A stretch of 47,410 bases of DNA, taken from positions 1 to 47,410 of the IMG/VR virus record IMGVR_UViG_3300047408_000099, one strand, 5' to 3'. The notes under the pieces are model-generated. The model was not told the origin of the DNA, did not search any database, and was given only the letters and a program-made list of their open reading frames with translations. Position 1 is the first letter of the stretch. Each line of letters starts with the position of its first letter. The DNA comes from a virus. The translations under genes were made by a program, and so were the position numbers. This document shows positions 1 to 6,411 of the stretch, piece by piece.

Positions 1-207
1 TTTTCCGCCCTGTGCTTGCACTGCGGCGGCCAGTGGTTGGTAGATGCCGCGGATGACGACGAGCTTAGTCATCTGGAAGGTTCTTGTATGGACTGTCAGG
101 CCGACAGTGATGCCGAGAAGCCTCTGCTGTTCACTTGCCTGGTGTCTGTGAAGCCATCGACGCTGCCGAAGTTGCCGAAGCATTGGCTGGTGTCCGATGA
201 GGAGTAA
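1..207 (+). CDS. C-terminal part of a small cysteine-containing protein, open at the left edge
   Basis: The reading frame is open from base 1, so the true start lies outside the linear window. It ends at 207 and overlaps the start of the SNF2 helicase gene by 11 bases, as in a translationally coupled operon. The visible part has a CLHCGG pair and a CMDC pair about 23 residues apart, a plausible four-cysteine zinc-binding fold. An internal TTG at 16 could start a shorter protein, but I see no ribosome binding site for it. The frame matches exactly the open frame at the right edge of the window, so this is probably the end of the gene starting at 47198. Function is unknown; a small DNA- or RNA-binding zinc protein would fit. 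Confidence 0.6.
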   Translation, partial: FSALCLHCGGQWLVDAADDDELSHLEGSCMDCQADSDAEKPLLFTCLVSVKPSTLPKLPKHWLVSDEE

Positions 208-1594
208 ATCAGAACTGCGGCCGTATCAGAACCGGATCGCCAGTGCGCTTTACGAAACCGACGAGAAGATCGCGGTGGCGCGGCCGGGCGGCGGCAAGAC
301 CATCGCGGCGTTGACCGCGATCGAGGAGCTGATCCGTGACAAGCATATTCGCCATGCTTTGGTGATCGCGCCGAAGCGCGTCGCGCGCATGGTCTGGCCG
401 GACGAGATCAAGCTGTGGGCGCACACCCGCGGGCTGTCCTACCAGGTGCTGACCGGCACACCGCAGCAACGCAAGATCGGCTTGGCCGAAGCGCATGCTG
501 GCATGTTCAACATCACCATCGTCGGCATCGACATCACGGATTGGTTGGTCAGCCAGGTGTCGTTGCTGCCGGACGATTCGCGGTTGTTCGATCTGTTGGT
601 CATCGATGAGGTGTCGAAGCTGCGCGATCCTTCCGGTGTGCGAGCTCGGATGCTGCTCAAGCACGCCAAGCGTTGGCGCATGGTCTGGGGTCTGACCGGC
701 ACGTTACGGCCGTCCGGTGCCGAAGATCTGTTTATGCCGGCCACGGTGGTAACCCGAGGAAAGCTGTGGGGCCGGTCGTTCTACAGCTGGCGCAAGGCTC
801 GGTTTTACCCGCTCGATTACCAGGGCTACACATGGGCGCCGCTGCCGGGTGCGGAGGAAGTTATTAACAAGGAGATCGCACCGCTTTGCGTCTCCCTTCG
901 CGACGACGAGCTGCCGCAGCTCCCACCGCTTTCGATTCAGTTTGATAGGGTCGAGCTGCCGGCCGCCGCCCGCAAGCAGTATGACAGCATGGAGGATCAG
1001 CTGATGCTGCGAGATGGCGACGATACTGTCATCGCCAAATCGGCTGCGGTGGCGACTGGCAAGCTGGCGCAGATCGCCAACGGATTCGTCTATGACGAGG
1101 GTACAACGACCATCATCCACTCGGAAAAGGAGCAGTGGGCACAGGACAGTATCGATGGCGCGGCAGGGTCGGTGCTGTTCATCTACGAATACCGCGAGGA
1201 TCTGGAAATGCTGCGTCGGCTGCTCGGCGAGGATCTGCCGTATCTCGGTGACGGGGTCACCAACACTGCATCGGATCATAACATCACCCAATGGAATGCG
1301 GGGAAGCTGCCGTTCATGGCCATGCACCCCGCCAGTGGCGGACATGGTCTGAATCTTCAACATGGCGGCTGCGATATGGCCTGGATCTCCCCGACCTGGT
1401 CGCCAGAATTGTGGGAGCAAACGATCGCCCGGCTACATCGTTCCGGGCAGACCAAGCCGGTGGTGGTCCGCGTCTGTACGGCAGCCGACACAGTCGACCA
1501 GATGAAGATAAATCGCGTTCATGAAAAGATGACGGCGCAGCAAGCGTTCGAGCACTACCTGCGCCGTCACCAAGAAGTAAAGGAGGACGTCTGA
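197..1594 (+). CDS. SNF2-family DEAD-like helicase / ATPase
   Basis: This 465-residue protein has the motor of superfamily 2 SNF2 enzymes, which translocate on double-stranded DNA with ATP. Seen in order: a Walker A loop GGGKT at residues 31-35, a DEAD-box variant IDEVS around 136-140, motif III GLTGT near 165-169, and a C-terminal motif VI, QTIARLHRSGQ, near 408-418, whose arginines contact ATP. It is short for the family and lacks accessory domains, as in many phage versions. It ends the rightward replication operon with the DNA polymerase and nuclease genes, so a role in replication or recombination is likely. It converges on the leftward gene at 1599 with only four bases between. The ATG overlaps the preceding stop region. 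Confidence 0.93.
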   Translation: MRSKSELRPYQNRIASALYETDEKIAVARPGGGKTIAALTAIEELIRDKHIRHALVIAPKRVARMVWPDEIKLWAHTRGLSYQVLTGTPQQRKIGLAEAHAGMFNITIVGIDITDWLVSQVSLLPDDSRLFDLLVIDEVSKLRDPSGVRARMLLKHAKRWRMVWGLTGTLRPSGAEDLFMPATVVTRGKLWGRSFYSWRKARFYPLDYQGYTWAPLPGAEEVINKEIAPLCVSLRDDELPQLPPLSIQFDRVELPAAARKQYDSMEDQLMLRDGDDTVIAKSAAVATGKLAQIANGFVYDEGTTTIIHSEKEQWAQDSIDGAAGSVLFIYEYREDLEMLRRLLGEDLPYLGDGVTNTASDHNITQWNAGKLPFMAMHPASGGHGLNLQHGGCDMAWISPTWSPELWEQTIARLHRSGQTKPVVVRVCTAADTVDQMKINRVHEKMTAQQAFEHYLRRHQEVKEDV

Positions 1595-1598
1595 ACAC

Positions 1599-1871
1599 CT
1601 AGACTGTAGCAGCTTTCTCAAGGTTCATCACCAGTTGCTCGTCGAAAGCATTCTTGGTGCTGATCTTGTGGTTAACCAGGGTGTCCGCGATTTGCTTGTT
1701 GAGATCGAACAATTGATCGCGGGTAACGGCGTACCGGATATGTTTGGTGCCGTCGTTGAGATTGAGGATGGGGTCTTCGCTTTCGGGGAGGGTTAGATAA
1801 ACAAAACGCAGTCCTGGTTCCTTGTGCATGGTGGACCTCTTGGTTCGTCGCTTACGTTTTGACTGAACCAC
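1599..1871 (-). CDS. Conserved-looking small protein of unknown function
   Basis: A 90-residue ORF at the end of the leftward small-gene cluster. The first possible start is a GTG at 1871 with a GGAGG nine bases upstream; an ATG at 1829 also has a good AGAGG site and would remove a very basic 14-residue leader (KRKRRTKR). The rest is an ordinary mixed sequence with no motif I recognise; 'DLNKQIADTLVNH' looks helical. It is separated from the zinc-ribbon gene by about 30 bases and probably shares its transcript. It ends four bases from the convergent helicase gene, with no terminator visible between them. Confidence 0.65.
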   Translation of the reverse strand: MVQSKRKRRTKRSTMHKEPGLRFVYLTLPESEDPILNLNDGTKHIRYAVTRDQLFDLNKQIADTLVNHKISTKNAFDEQLVMNLEKAATV

Positions 1872-1900
1872 TATCGGAGTCCTCCTTCAATGCTTGCTGG

Positions 1901-2131
1901 TCATAACAGAATCTTTCCGCTGCCGGTGACCATGAGATTCATGCCGTTCTTTTTGATGTCTGTTATTTTATTGCATTCTTCACAGCTTCCGGTCGTGTGA
2001 AAGACGTTCGGTTCGTCAATGGTCTGCTTGGCGCCGCAGTGTTCGCAGTTGAACTGTTGATAGACTTCTGCACCTTTGCCAATCCAGTGATTGGCATTCG
2101 ACAAGATGTCGTCCCAGGGATAAGTTTTCAT
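1901..2131 (-). CDS. Small zinc-ribbon protein
   Basis: A 76-residue protein with CEHCG and CEECN pairs about 20 residues apart, a typical zinc ribbon that could bind nucleic acid or another protein. The start is placed at the ATG at 2131 because it overlaps the stop of the upstream gene (AAATGA), giving a protein beginning MKTYPWDD. A longer frame begins at 2170 but would overlap the neighbour by about 40 bases. It belongs to the leftward series of coupled small genes between 3845 and 1599. The specific role is unknown. Confidence 0.78.
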   Translation of the reverse strand: MKTYPWDDILSNANHWIGKGAEVYQQFNCEHCGAKQTIDEPNVFHTTGSCEECNKITDIKKNGMNLMVTGSGKILL

Positions 2132-2394
2132 TTGATAGACTCTAGGGCGCGTTTGGCGATAGCTGGGCATTCATCAGCGTCGACGTCGGTCTTGTCTGCG
2201 ATCTCTTTCAGTGCCTCGCGTATCTTTTCGTTCTCGTTTTTCTCGTCACGCCAGCGGCCTTCCCAGTAGCGTTCGGCGCCCTCAAGTTTAAGCTTTGCGC
2301 GCAGCCGCACCACTTCATCGGCTAGCAGCGCAAGGGTTTTTACGTCGACGGGAATGATGGCGTTCGGTGCGAGCAATTTATCAATATCGGTCAT
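2128..2394 (-). CDS. Small acidic coiled-coil-like protein
   Basis: An 88-residue protein coupled at both ends: its start overlaps the methyltransferase stop and its stop overlaps the zinc-ribbon start. The middle (about residues 18-68) is charged and helical ('LADEVVRLRAKLKLEGAERY' then a lysine- and glutamate-rich stretch), suggesting a coiled coil. I recognise no domain. The tight coupling argues that it is translated with the methyltransferase and may be an accessory small protein. Confidence 0.75.
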   Translation of the reverse strand: MTDIDKLLAPNAIIPVDVKTLALLADEVVRLRAKLKLEGAERYWEGRWRDEKNENEKIREALKEIADKTDVDADECPAIAKRALESIK

Positions 2395-2957
2395 GCTTTA
2401 TCCCGGTGCAGCCACTGCATCTCTGGTTTGCCAGTATACCCATGCTCGAATACCAGCCAGCAATAATCGCTCTTGCCGCCGCCCACCTTGCCGCCGGCCG
2501 TGATGACATGGCCCGGTGGCATCGACGGCCGCGGGGTCAGCAACCAGACGCGGCGCAGCGGTGTATCGGTTAGCCACCGTGCCGCGTTCAGCCGCGCGGT
2601 CGGGAATATCACTGCGGTCTTGCGGCGTGAGTGGACTTCGGCAGCGAGCACGAACCGCATCATGCTCTCAAACGGCGGGTTGCAGACGATGTTGTCGTGC
2701 ATCCGGGTCTGCTCGAAGAAGTCTTCCACTGGATAGCCTTCGCCACGATCGACGCTGTCGGCGCCGGTCGCCTTGTAGTCGGACTTCTCGGCCATGTTGA
2801 CGATGCGGCCCAAGCCGCAGCACGGATCGTGGATCTTGCCTTCAAAGTCTTCGACCTCGAACAGTCGTTTGGATGTCCACAGCGGTTCGACGTACCATTC
2901 GTCGGTGCGGGGATATGCCGGGCTATGCGCGGCAACGTGGGTCCAGGGCTGGCTCAT
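2391..2957 (-). CDS. Phage DNA methyltransferase (N6-adenine type, SAM-dependent)
   Basis: A 188-residue class I methyltransferase. The SAM-binding motif I is DPCCGLGRI at residues 44-52, followed by an acidic residue after the second strand (TGADSVD). The catalytic NPPF tetrad lies at 93-96, the motif IV form of amino-methyltransferases acting on adenine in DNA. No separate target-recognition domain is seen, so it is compact, like phage Dam-like enzymes. It probably protects phage DNA from host restriction or marks it. There is no cognate endonuclease beside it, arguing against a restriction-modification pair. Start and stop overlap the flanking genes. Confidence 0.87.
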   Translation of the reverse strand: MSQPWTHVAAHSPAYPRTDEWYVEPLWTSKRLFEVEDFEGKIHDPCCGLGRIVNMAEKSDYKATGADSVDRGEGYPVEDFFEQTRMHDNIVCNPPFESMMRFVLAAEVHSRRKTAVIFPTARLNAARWLTDTPLRRVWLLTPRPSMPPGHVITAGGKVGGGKSDYCWLVFEHGYTGKPEMQWLHRDKA

Positions 2958-3301
2958 TTCACATCCTCATCCCAGACCATCTTGCCGTCGATCCAGGTGC
3001 CGTTGACTGGATCGGTCACTTCGGTGGCGCGGACCTCTCGCGCCGTAATCCAGCGCGTCATCAGATCGTGGGCATAAGCCTCTGCTTCGGCTCTGGTTTC
3101 GAGCCGCACCGCGTTGTCGTACCACTTCGGGTCGTTGTTAACGCGCACCTCTGGTTTCCATGACATGGTGGTTTTCCTCGGTGGTCTGCGGCGCCCTTTT
3201 AGCGCCGCTGAAATGTTCTTGCGGTGCTGATCGGAAAAAGCGCGACCGATCAACGCGGTTGAAAGGTTCTTGCGATGCTGTTCTGAGAAAACGCGTGGCA
3301 T
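2954..3301 (-). CDS. Small protein with N-terminal NUMOD3 repeats
   Basis: A 115-residue ORF in two parts. Residues about 6-36 hold two copies of a 15-residue motif (SEQHRKNLSTALIGR and SDQHRKNISAALKGR) matching the NUMOD3 DNA-binding repeat usually found on GIY-YIG or HNH homing endonucleases. The remaining 70 residues (from MSWKPEV) are an ordinary small phage protein with no nuclease motif. The ATG at 3301 forms a TGATG overlap with the upstream stop, supporting the long form. An internal ATG at 3166 has its own GAGG ribosome site, so a short form lacking the repeats may also be made. This could be an in-frame remnant of a homing endonuclease or a repurposed DNA-binding tag. Confidence 0.7.
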   Translation of the reverse strand: MPRVFSEQHRKNLSTALIGRAFSDQHRKNISAALKGRRRPPRKTTMSWKPEVRVNNDPKWYDNAVRLETRAEAEAYAHDLMTRWITAREVRATEVTDPVNGTWIDGKMVWDEDVK

Positions 3302-3618
3302 CACTGCGGCCCGCCGATCACGTGATCCTCGACCCGGGCGACCGCGATCTCCATGGCGCGGATCGTCTCTTCGCCTTCGGTGACCAGGCGCATGAACGTC
3401 GACATATGCGCCTCGGCCCGGGCCCGGGCTTCGATGATGGTCTTCTCCAATGAATCCAGCTGCTCGCGCATCCCCGTGACCCGGGACATCGCATGAGCAT
3501 GAACGTCGGCCATGGCGGCCGCAGCCCTGTTGATAACCTGGTCCGCCACGGCCAAGGATTGGGTCGACGGTTCGGTCAGCTCGTCGGCCAGTTTCTGCAG
3601 TTTCTCGCCTTCGTTCAT
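3301..3618 (-). CDS. Coiled-coil protein of unknown function
   Basis: A 105-residue, almost entirely helical protein rich in Ala, Glu and Arg, with heptad-like spacing through 'MREQLDSLEKTIIEARARAE'. The start at 3618 (MNEGEKLQ) is chosen because its ATG overlaps the stop of the regulator gene (GATGA); a longer frame would begin at 3657 inside that gene. It is the second gene of the leftward early cluster. I cannot name a function; it could oligomerise or bind a partner through its coiled coil. Confidence 0.75.
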   Translation of the reverse strand: MNEGEKLQKLADELTEPSTQSLAVADQVINRAAAAMADVHAHAMSRVTGMREQLDSLEKTIIEARARAEAHMSTFMRLVTEGEETIRAMEIAVARVEDHVIGGPQ

Positions 3619-3845
3619 CGCTTTTTCCTCTTCCTGGGGGCTACCCGCATGGGCCACAGATAGTCGGGAGCGTCGGCGCCGATCTCGGCGAGCTCGTCCT
3701 TGATTAACCTGTAAGTATCTGCCGGGAATTGCCTATCCGCCCGCCAGTTATAGACGCCGTTGATTGAGGTTCCGGTCAGTTCCGACACCATGTCGATGCC
3801 GCCGAGCGCGGTGATCACTTCAGCCGTGGTTTTGAGATGTGTCAT
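3615..3845 (-). CDS. Small helix-turn-helix DNA-binding protein (Cro-like)
   Basis: This 76-residue protein begins with a compact helical domain. Residues 8-33 ('EVITALGGIDMVSELTGTS' then INGVYNW) fit a helix-turn-helix of the YdaS/carph-isopro type used by Cro-like phage regulators. The tail is basic (RKRKKR), suited to DNA contacts. It is the first gene of the leftward cluster and faces the rightward gene at 3919 across a 73-base AT-rich region with an inverted repeat, the classic place for an autoregulated switch. I infer that it controls the divergent early promoters. Confidence 0.75.
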   Translation of the reverse strand: MTHLKTTAEVITALGGIDMVSELTGTSINGVYNWRADRQFPADTYRLIKDELAEIGADAPDYLWPMRVAPRKRKKR

Positions 3846-3918
3846 GAACCAGACCTAATTCAATCTTTTTGAGAATTCAAGCGTTGCTTCTCAGAATGTT
3901 TGATTTATAGTCGATTCG
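3846..3918. promoter_or_regulatory. Divergent AT-rich control region with candidate operator and promoter
   Basis: This gap separates the leftward HTH gene from the rightward gene at 3919. An inverted repeat TGAGAA...TTCTCA spans 3870-3893, with a smaller TTGAgaatTCAA dyad at its left end. On the plus strand TTGCTT (3884-3889), 16 bases, then TATAGT (3906-3911) resembles a sigma-70 promoter. The -35 lies inside the inverted repeat, so a bound regulator would block it. A leftward promoter is expected but I cannot place its -10 confidently. Confidence 0.5.
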
Positions 3919-4083
3919 ATGGACTCAGAAGCCGAACTACGCGAGCTGATGTTGACCGATGCCAAGGTGTATCGTGTCCGCAATCAAATTGCGGAACATG
4001 ATCCGCAGGCAAAACCGAAGGCGCGTGCTAAAGTCGTTGCGGTCAAATCAGACGATCGCCCAACAGAGGAACCACACCAATGA
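3919..4083 (+). CDS. Small charged protein, possibly leaderless
   Basis: A 54-residue ORF (starting MDSEAELREL) filling the space between the divergent control region and the secreted-protein gene. Its stop overlaps that gene's ATG (ATGA), which supports translation. No Shine-Dalgarno site precedes the ATG. The candidate promoter -10 box ends only 7 bases before the ATG, so the message could be nearly leaderless. The N-terminal half is predicted helical and the C-terminal half is rich in Lys, Ala and Pro. Function unknown. Confidence 0.55.
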   Translation: MDSEAELRELMLTDAKVYRVRNQIAEHDPQAKPKARAKVVAVKSDDRPTEEPHQ

Positions 4084-4736
4084 GCCGACTTCTTAGCACC
4101 GCCGCGGCGGTGCTGTTTGCTGCGTTCGCCCTGGCGTTGCCGGCGCGAGCTGACATTATCCTCGACACCACTGGCCAGGGTGGTACCGGCAACAACGTGA
4201 TCTTTTCCAGCGTTGCCAGCTCCAACCTGATCCTTGGCAAGCTCAACGGTCAGAACGACGAGGTCGTTCGCTTCCGTGACATGTCCGGTAACGGTGCCTT
4301 CAGCGGCGCTGCCAACGGCAATGACATCAAGATCGTCAACACCTCCGATCTCGATATCACGGTCTTCGACAAGACTGACCTTATCCAGCTGCTCACCACC
4401 AGGGATATCTTCTCGATCAAGGGAAGCGGCACCCTGTTTCTTCGGGTGACCGCCCTGGAGGCCAACGGCACGTTCCAGGACTTCAACTTCAGCAACGTGC
4501 TGGGGAACGGCCAGAACGGTTTTGACCTGAAGGCGATCAACGGCGAGCGGATCTTCGACGTTGACCTCCGGGTCGTTGGTGGCACCATCACCGACTTCGA
4601 ACACTTCCGTATCGATGTGGCGCCGTCTGTTACTGCGGTGCCATTGCCGATCGCCGGCGCTGGCGTTCCAGGCATAGTAGCAGCGTTGTGTGGTTTGGTT
4701 GCGTTGCGTCAGCGGCGTCGGCGTAGTGTAGCCTGA
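4080..4736 (+). CDS. Secreted protein with PEP-CTERM-like C-terminal sorting signal
   Basis: The 218-residue product has an N-terminal signal peptide (basic MSRLL, hydrophobic core to about residue 21, cleavage near PARA-D). The soluble body of about 160 residues is rich in Asn, Asp, Gly and Thr and looks beta-stranded. The C terminus has the order expected of a PEP-CTERM-type signal: a proline motif (VPLPIAGAG), a hydrophobic helix, then an arginine cluster (RQRRRR). In bacteria such signals are recognised by exosortase-type machinery and sort proteins to the surface. No exosortase is present here, so the host would have to supply it. It has an AGAGGA ribosome site and an intrinsic terminator follows. 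It looks like host-derived cargo (a moron) altering the infected cell surface; that role is inferred. Confidence 0.8.
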   Translation: MSRLLSTAAAVLFAAFALALPARADIILDTTGQGGTGNNVIFSSVASSNLILGKLNGQNDEVVRFRDMSGNGAFSGAANGNDIKIVNTSDLDITVFDKTDLIQLLTTRDIFSIKGSGTLFLRVTALEANGTFQDFNFSNVLGNGQNGFDLKAINGERIFDVDLRVVGGTITDFEHFRIDVAPSVTAVPLPIAGAGVPGIVAALCGLVALRQRRRRSVA

Positions 4737-4762
4737 TCATTGCTTGGTCGATCAGGTGAACG

Positions 4763-4799
4763 GGGCCGCAACTCCAAGCACGGATGTTGCGGCCCTTTT
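4763..4799 (+). terminator. Rho-independent terminator after the secreted-protein gene
   Basis: A perfect 10-bp stem (GGGCCGCAAC at 4763-4772 pairs with GTTGCGGCCC at 4786-4795), a 13-base loop and a TTTT run form a textbook intrinsic terminator 26 bases after the stop at 4736. Confidence 0.9.
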
Positions 4800-4818
4800 A
4801 ATTGCGGGGAGTGCGCTG

Positions 4819-5007
4819 ATGAAAACGAGAGACGAGCTAGACGAAATGCTGGCCGTCGATGTTCTGAGCGACCCCGCTGTTCTCGATGGGCTTTCACCTC
4901 ATCAACGTCAGGTCGCGGAAGCTTGGCTTAAGCAATGCAACGATAGGCGCGGCATTCCCGAGTGGCCGCACAACAAGCGGGACGATGACGATCGGCGCGG
5001 AGATTAG
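4819..5007 (+). CDS. Small hydrophilic protein with RRGIPEWPHNK tail
   Basis: A 62-residue protein. The start at 4819 (MKTRDELDEM) has a GGGGAG ribosome site and lies just after the terminator; a longer frame from 4744 would run through the terminator and is rejected. The first 40 residues look helical. The C terminus carries RRGIPEWPHNK followed by an Asp/Arg-rich tail. The DNA for that motif recurs at 5830-5865 with 32 of 36 bases identical. Function unknown. Confidence 0.65.
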   Translation: MKTRDELDEMLAVDVLSDPAVLDGLSPHQRQVAEAWLKQCNDRRGIPEWPHNKRDDDDRRGD

Positions 5008-5163
5008 ATGCGCGATACCCACGCTCCAGGATGGTATGTGCTCAGCTTCGGAGCCTGTTGGTGGGTCACGATGGGAAGATACGTTCTGCGAATTGGCAAA
5101 CCGTGGAGCCGATACCGATACGCTTGGCGTCCGCTGCTGTCGTTCTTCCGCTGCTACAAATAG
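5008..5163 (+). CDS. Small aromatic- and arginine-rich protein
   Basis: A 51-residue ORF beginning immediately after the stop of the previous gene, so it may be translated by re-initiation. It is rich in Trp, Tyr and Arg. Residues 8-25 (GWYVLSFGACWWVTMGRYV) are hydrophobic enough to contact a membrane, though a full span is doubtful. No match comes to mind. Only context and lack of an alternative gene here support it. Confidence 0.4.
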   Translation: MRDTHAPGWYVLSFGACWWVTMGRYVLRIGKPWSRYRYAWRPLLSFFRCYK

Positions 5164-5179
5164 GAGAGGTTTAGGGCAA

Positions 5180-5401
5180 ATGAAAAAGCTAACGATGAAG
5201 CAGATCGAAGCCCTTCAATTGGTGAAGGAACGCCACATTGGGGGCGACTGCTATCGGTGTGTTTGGCGGTTCACGGACGGCAATAACACCTACACCTCCC
5301 AGGTCCGCGCGCTCGAAAGGGCGGGGCTGGTCAATGTGATGTACTTCGAAAACAACGAGTGCGCCGTCAATCTAACCGACGCTGGACGGGCAATCGCTTA
5401 G
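5180..5401 (+). CDS. Small winged-helix-like protein
   Basis: A 73-residue protein starting MKKLTMKQIE with a purine-rich site (AGGAGAGG and TAGGG) upstream. The order of elements, a helix (KQIEALQLVKE), a second helix (SQVRALERAGLV), then a hairpin ending in LTDAGRAIA, is typical of small winged-helix proteins that sense or bind DNA. A longer open frame from 4886 overlaps two other genes and is not credible. It sits in a run of rightward early genes and could be a regulator. Confidence 0.7.
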   Translation: MKKLTMKQIEALQLVKERHIGGDCYRCVWRFTDGNNTYTSQVRALERAGLVNVMYFENNECAVNLTDAGRAIA

Positions 5402-5410
5402 GAGAGGGCA

Positions 5411-5584
5411 ATGCAGACGATCACGGATGCTGCGGTTGAGAAGGTCGCGCGGGCAATAAATGCCAAGGCCGCCGAACTAGAGGGTTCGGAGGATATTTTT
5501 GATACCGGCAGCGACCAACAGCGTGCCTTCATCATGGCGTTAGGTCGCGCGGCCATCGAAGCAATGCGCGAAATGGAAATGTGA
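5411..5584 (+). CDS. Small helical protein of unknown function
   Basis: A 57-residue ORF starting MQTITDAAVEK, 10 bases after the previous stop, with GGAGAGG directly upstream as a strong ribosome site. It is largely alpha-helical, alternating Ala-rich and charged segments and ending EAMREMEM. No domain is recognised. Good spacing, a strong ribosome site and same-strand neighbours make it likely real. Confidence 0.65.
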   Translation: MQTITDAAVEKVARAINAKAAELEGSEDIFDTGSDQQRAFIMALGRAAIEAMREMEM

Positions 5585-5617
5585 CGCTTATGCGCCCTCA
5601 ACACCACGGAGGATCAT

Positions 5618-5800
5618 ATGCAGATTGAGACGCTAGAAGGCGATTTCGTAATACGCGGCTCTTACAAGGACATCATCCGCGCGCACTTCACCGAGGACAG
5701 CCTGATCGTCACGATGGGGCCGCAAGTCGTCGTTGCGGGGCTGGAGGAAGCGAAAGCCCTGCGAGACTGGATCGACCGCAGATCGAATGAGCCGTATTGA
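5618..5800 (+). CDS. Small protein of unknown function
   Basis: A 60-residue protein with a clear GGAGG site seven bases before its ATG. It begins with alternating hydrophobic and charged residues suggesting a small beta sheet (IETLEGDFVIRGSYKDIIRA, then LIVTMGPQVVVAG) and ends in an amphipathic helix containing LRDWIDRR. I recognise no family. It is part of the rightward early series. Confidence 0.7.
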   Translation: MQIETLEGDFVIRGSYKDIIRAHFTEDSLIVTMGPQVVVAGLEEAKALRDWIDRRSNEPY

Positions 5801-5826
5801 CCGCCGCAGAGTGAGAGGGACCAGAG

Positions 5827-5874
5827 ATGGATAGGCGCGGCATCCCGGCATGGCCGCACAACAAGACGCGCTAG
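5827..5874 (+). pseudogene. 15-codon ORF repeating the tail of the gene at 4819
   Basis: ATG followed by codons for DRRGIPAWPHNKTR and a TAG. The 36 bases at 5830-5865 match 4942-4977 at 32 positions, so this is a duplicated fragment of the 3' end of the 4819 gene. It may be a remnant or a micro-peptide; its stop lies in the stem of the following hairpin. Confidence 0.4.
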
Positions 5875-5901
5875 CCCCGGCGTTCTAAGCGCCGGGGCTT
5901 C
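5873..5901 (+). terminator. Strong hairpin, probable terminator
   Basis: AGCCCCGGCG (5873-5882) pairs perfectly with CGCCGGGGCT (5890-5899) around a seven-base loop. Only a short TT follows, so termination may be partial. It closes the run of small genes from 4819. Confidence 0.6.
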
Positions 5902-5974
5902 ATGTAGGCCGTCGATGTAGTCCCAAGGCTGGTTCGTGACGTCCTGACGCTCCGCCAACTGATAGGTAGACAAC

Positions 5975-6178
5975 ATGACAGGCGATCCGTCGATCTATAA
6001 GGCCTCAGAGCCGTGCCCGCGATTGGTCTATGCGTGGGAGGGAGAGGTTGCCGCACTGAAGGCTGAGATCACGCGACTCCAAAGCGCACTGGATACTTGT
6101 CGGGAGCTTCGTGAATATGACGCCGCCGAGATCGAACGGCTACGCGCCGTTAACAGCAGTTTAATGGAGAAGTTATGA
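5975..6178 (+). CDS. Small coiled-coil protein
   Basis: A 67-residue protein whose second half is a leucine-rich heptad region ('EVAALKAEITRLQSALDTCR', continuing through IERLRAVNSSLMEKL). Its stop overlaps the next ATG (ATGA), and it begins a three-gene coupled operon (5975-6620). It follows a 74-base gap after the hairpin at 5873. Function unknown; the coiled coil suggests dimerisation. Confidence 0.72.
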   Translation: MTGDPSIYKASEPCPRLVYAWEGEVAALKAEITRLQSALDTCRELREYDAAEIERLRAVNSSLMEKL

Positions 6179-6411
6179 GCGAATTCAAATTGTACCGGCG
6201 TAAGAACTTGGCCGAGATTCGGCCTTACGTTGAAGGTGAGGGTATGGTCGGCGTCAGCGTTGCCGCGGTCGACAAGGCGACCGGCTCGCCCAAGGTCGGC
6301 GACATGATCGCGCGCAATCCAGCAAACCATAACGACAAGTGGCTGCTGGCGAAGCAGTACTTTGAAGACAACTTTGAGCCGGTCGATGCCGCACCGGATA
6401 AGCTGAAATGA
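6175..6411 (+). CDS. Conserved-looking small phage protein
   Basis: A 78-residue protein (MSEFKLYRRKN) coupled by four-base overlaps to both neighbours. The phrases 'VSVAAVDKATGSPKVGDMI' and 'NHNDKWLLAKQYFEDNFEPV' resemble small uncharacterised proteins common in tailed phages, with a compact beta domain followed by an aromatic helix. No enzymatic motif is visible. Function unknown. Confidence 0.78.
   Translation: MSEFKLYRRKNLAEIRPYVEGEGMVGVSVAAVDKATGSPKVGDMIARNPANHNDKWLLAKQYFEDNFEPVDAAPDKLK

Noticed and set aside
704-1420. 238-residue ORF on the minus strand opposite the SNF2 gene
   Set aside because: The plus strand has all SNF2 motifs; the antisense frame has none.
2128-2170. Extended 5' start for the zinc-ribbon gene at 2170
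   Set aside because: It would overlap the previous gene by about 40 bases; the ATGA overlap at 2131 is the stronger start.
4744-4818. Extended start of the small gene at 4744
   Set aside because: It would run through the intrinsic terminator at 4763-4799; the start at 4819 has a ribosome site.
4886-5179. Long frame 4886-5401 as one gene
   Set aside because: Its first 98 codons overlap two same-strand genes; only the MKKLTMKQ part from 5180 has a good ribosome site and a foldable sequence.
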